Of a DNA stretch of 5,680 nucleotides, positions 5,406 through 5,680 are shown piece after piece; within the stretch, counting starts at the first letter, position 1, and each line of letters starts with the position of its first letter. Location of the stretch: assembly GCA_034437895.1 (NCBI GenBank), contig DAOTTO010000508.1, forward strand, positions 1 through 5,680, in the 5' to 3' direction. Under the pieces are notes generated by a model. It was not told the DNA's origin. It ran no database searches and worked only from the letters and a program-made list of their open reading frames with translations. A program made the translations under genes and the position numbers. This DNA is from JANRLJ01 sp034437895 (GTDB lineage: Bacteria > Chloroflexota > Anaerolineae > Aggregatilineales > Phototrophicaceae).

Positions 5406-5680
5406 ATGGCAGCCAAAAAGCCAGTGATGCTTATGATCCTCGATGGGTTGGGTATCCGTGAATTTGAACATGGAAATGCCGTAAAACAAGCCAATATGCC
5501 GAATTATCAGCATTGGATGGAAACGCGAGAACGTGCCGTGATTGATGCGTCCGGCGAAGCTGTCGGCTTAGTTCCCGATCAAATGGGCAATTCTGAAGTC
5601 GGGCATTTGAATCTTGGAGCGGGGCGGGTAGTGTATCAAGACATTACCGCGATTGACAAGGCGATTGAAGATGGCTCGCT
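5406..5680 (+). CDS. gpmI: 2,3-bisphosphoglycerate-independent phosphoglycerate mutase (iPGM), N-terminal part only
   Basis: iPGM interconverts 3- and 2-phosphoglycerate in glycolysis and gluconeogenesis with a Mn2+-dependent phosphoserine mechanism of the alkaline phosphatase superfamily. The window holds 91 codons of a protein normally about 510-550 residues long. The start MAAKKPVMLMILDGLG supplies the metal-binding Asp13. The catalytic serine is Ser63 in MGNSEVGHLNLGAGRVVYQD (60-79), the diagnostic iPGM signature; spacing between Asp13 and Ser63 matches characterised enzymes. LDGLG replaces the commoner LDGWG. The gene diverges from rarA across a 136-bp gap with a palindrome at 5358-5375. 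The 3' part lies outside the window. Confidence 0.96.
   Translation, partial: MAAKKPVMLMILDGLGIREFEHGNAVKQANMPNYQHWMETRERAVIDASGEAVGLVPDQMGNSEVGHLNLGAGRVVYQDITAIDKAIEDGS

Noticed and set aside
1..5680. CRISPR, insertion sequence, tRNA, toxin-antitoxin or phage-defence system
   Set aside because: I looked for repeat-spacer patterns, transposase motifs, tRNA arms and small paired genes on both strands and saw none; the sequence is accounted for by six housekeeping-type genes and their control regions.

Overview
The window holds ordinary bacterial chromosome: six protein genes in two divergent pairs, with no RNA gene, CRISPR array or mobile element. Base composition is moderate and even (roughly half G+C by eye), and nothing looks recently acquired. 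Bifunctional PurH, single-subunit NDH-2, a RarA/MgsA ATPase and a cofactor-independent phosphoglycerate mutase are too widespread to fix the taxon. My best guess, from overall protein feel only, is a Chloroflexota (Anaerolineae-like) bacterium, at low confidence.

Layout. Positions 1-1018 (minus) carry the N-terminal 339 codons of purH, cut by the window edge. A 213-bp divergent regulatory region (1019-1231) separates it from a complete plus-strand type II NADH dehydrogenase gene (1232-2551). After a 44-bp convergent gap comes a minus-strand, operon-like block transcribed right to left: rarA (5269-4025), an acetoacetate-decarboxylase-like gene (4016-3351) and a short-chain dehydrogenase/reductase (3354-2596). 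The ribosome binding site of the decarboxylase-like gene overlaps the rarA stop codon, and the decarboxylase and SDR genes share a 4-base ATGA overlap. A second divergent region (5270-5405) leads to gpmI (plus, from 5406), which runs off the right edge.

How it works together. The clearest regulatory signal lies in front of the NADH dehydrogenase. Two TGTGA-N6-TCACA operators sit 28 bp apart. The spacer of the proximal one is exactly TATAAT, and the distal one covers the expected -35 region. This looks like Rex-type NADH/NAD+ sensing of an NADH-oxidising enzyme, although a CRP/FNR-family protein could use the same half-sites. The decarboxylase-like/SDR pair probably encodes two steps on one unknown keto-acid or carbonyl substrate; its link to the DNA-repair gene rarA may only be co-transcription. 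rarA has a well-spaced promoter whose predicted start falls at the ATG, so its mRNA may be leaderless. An 18-bp palindrome lies upstream of gpmI. I see no unmistakably new multi-gene system; the interest is mainly in the regulatory regions and the coupled enzyme pair.
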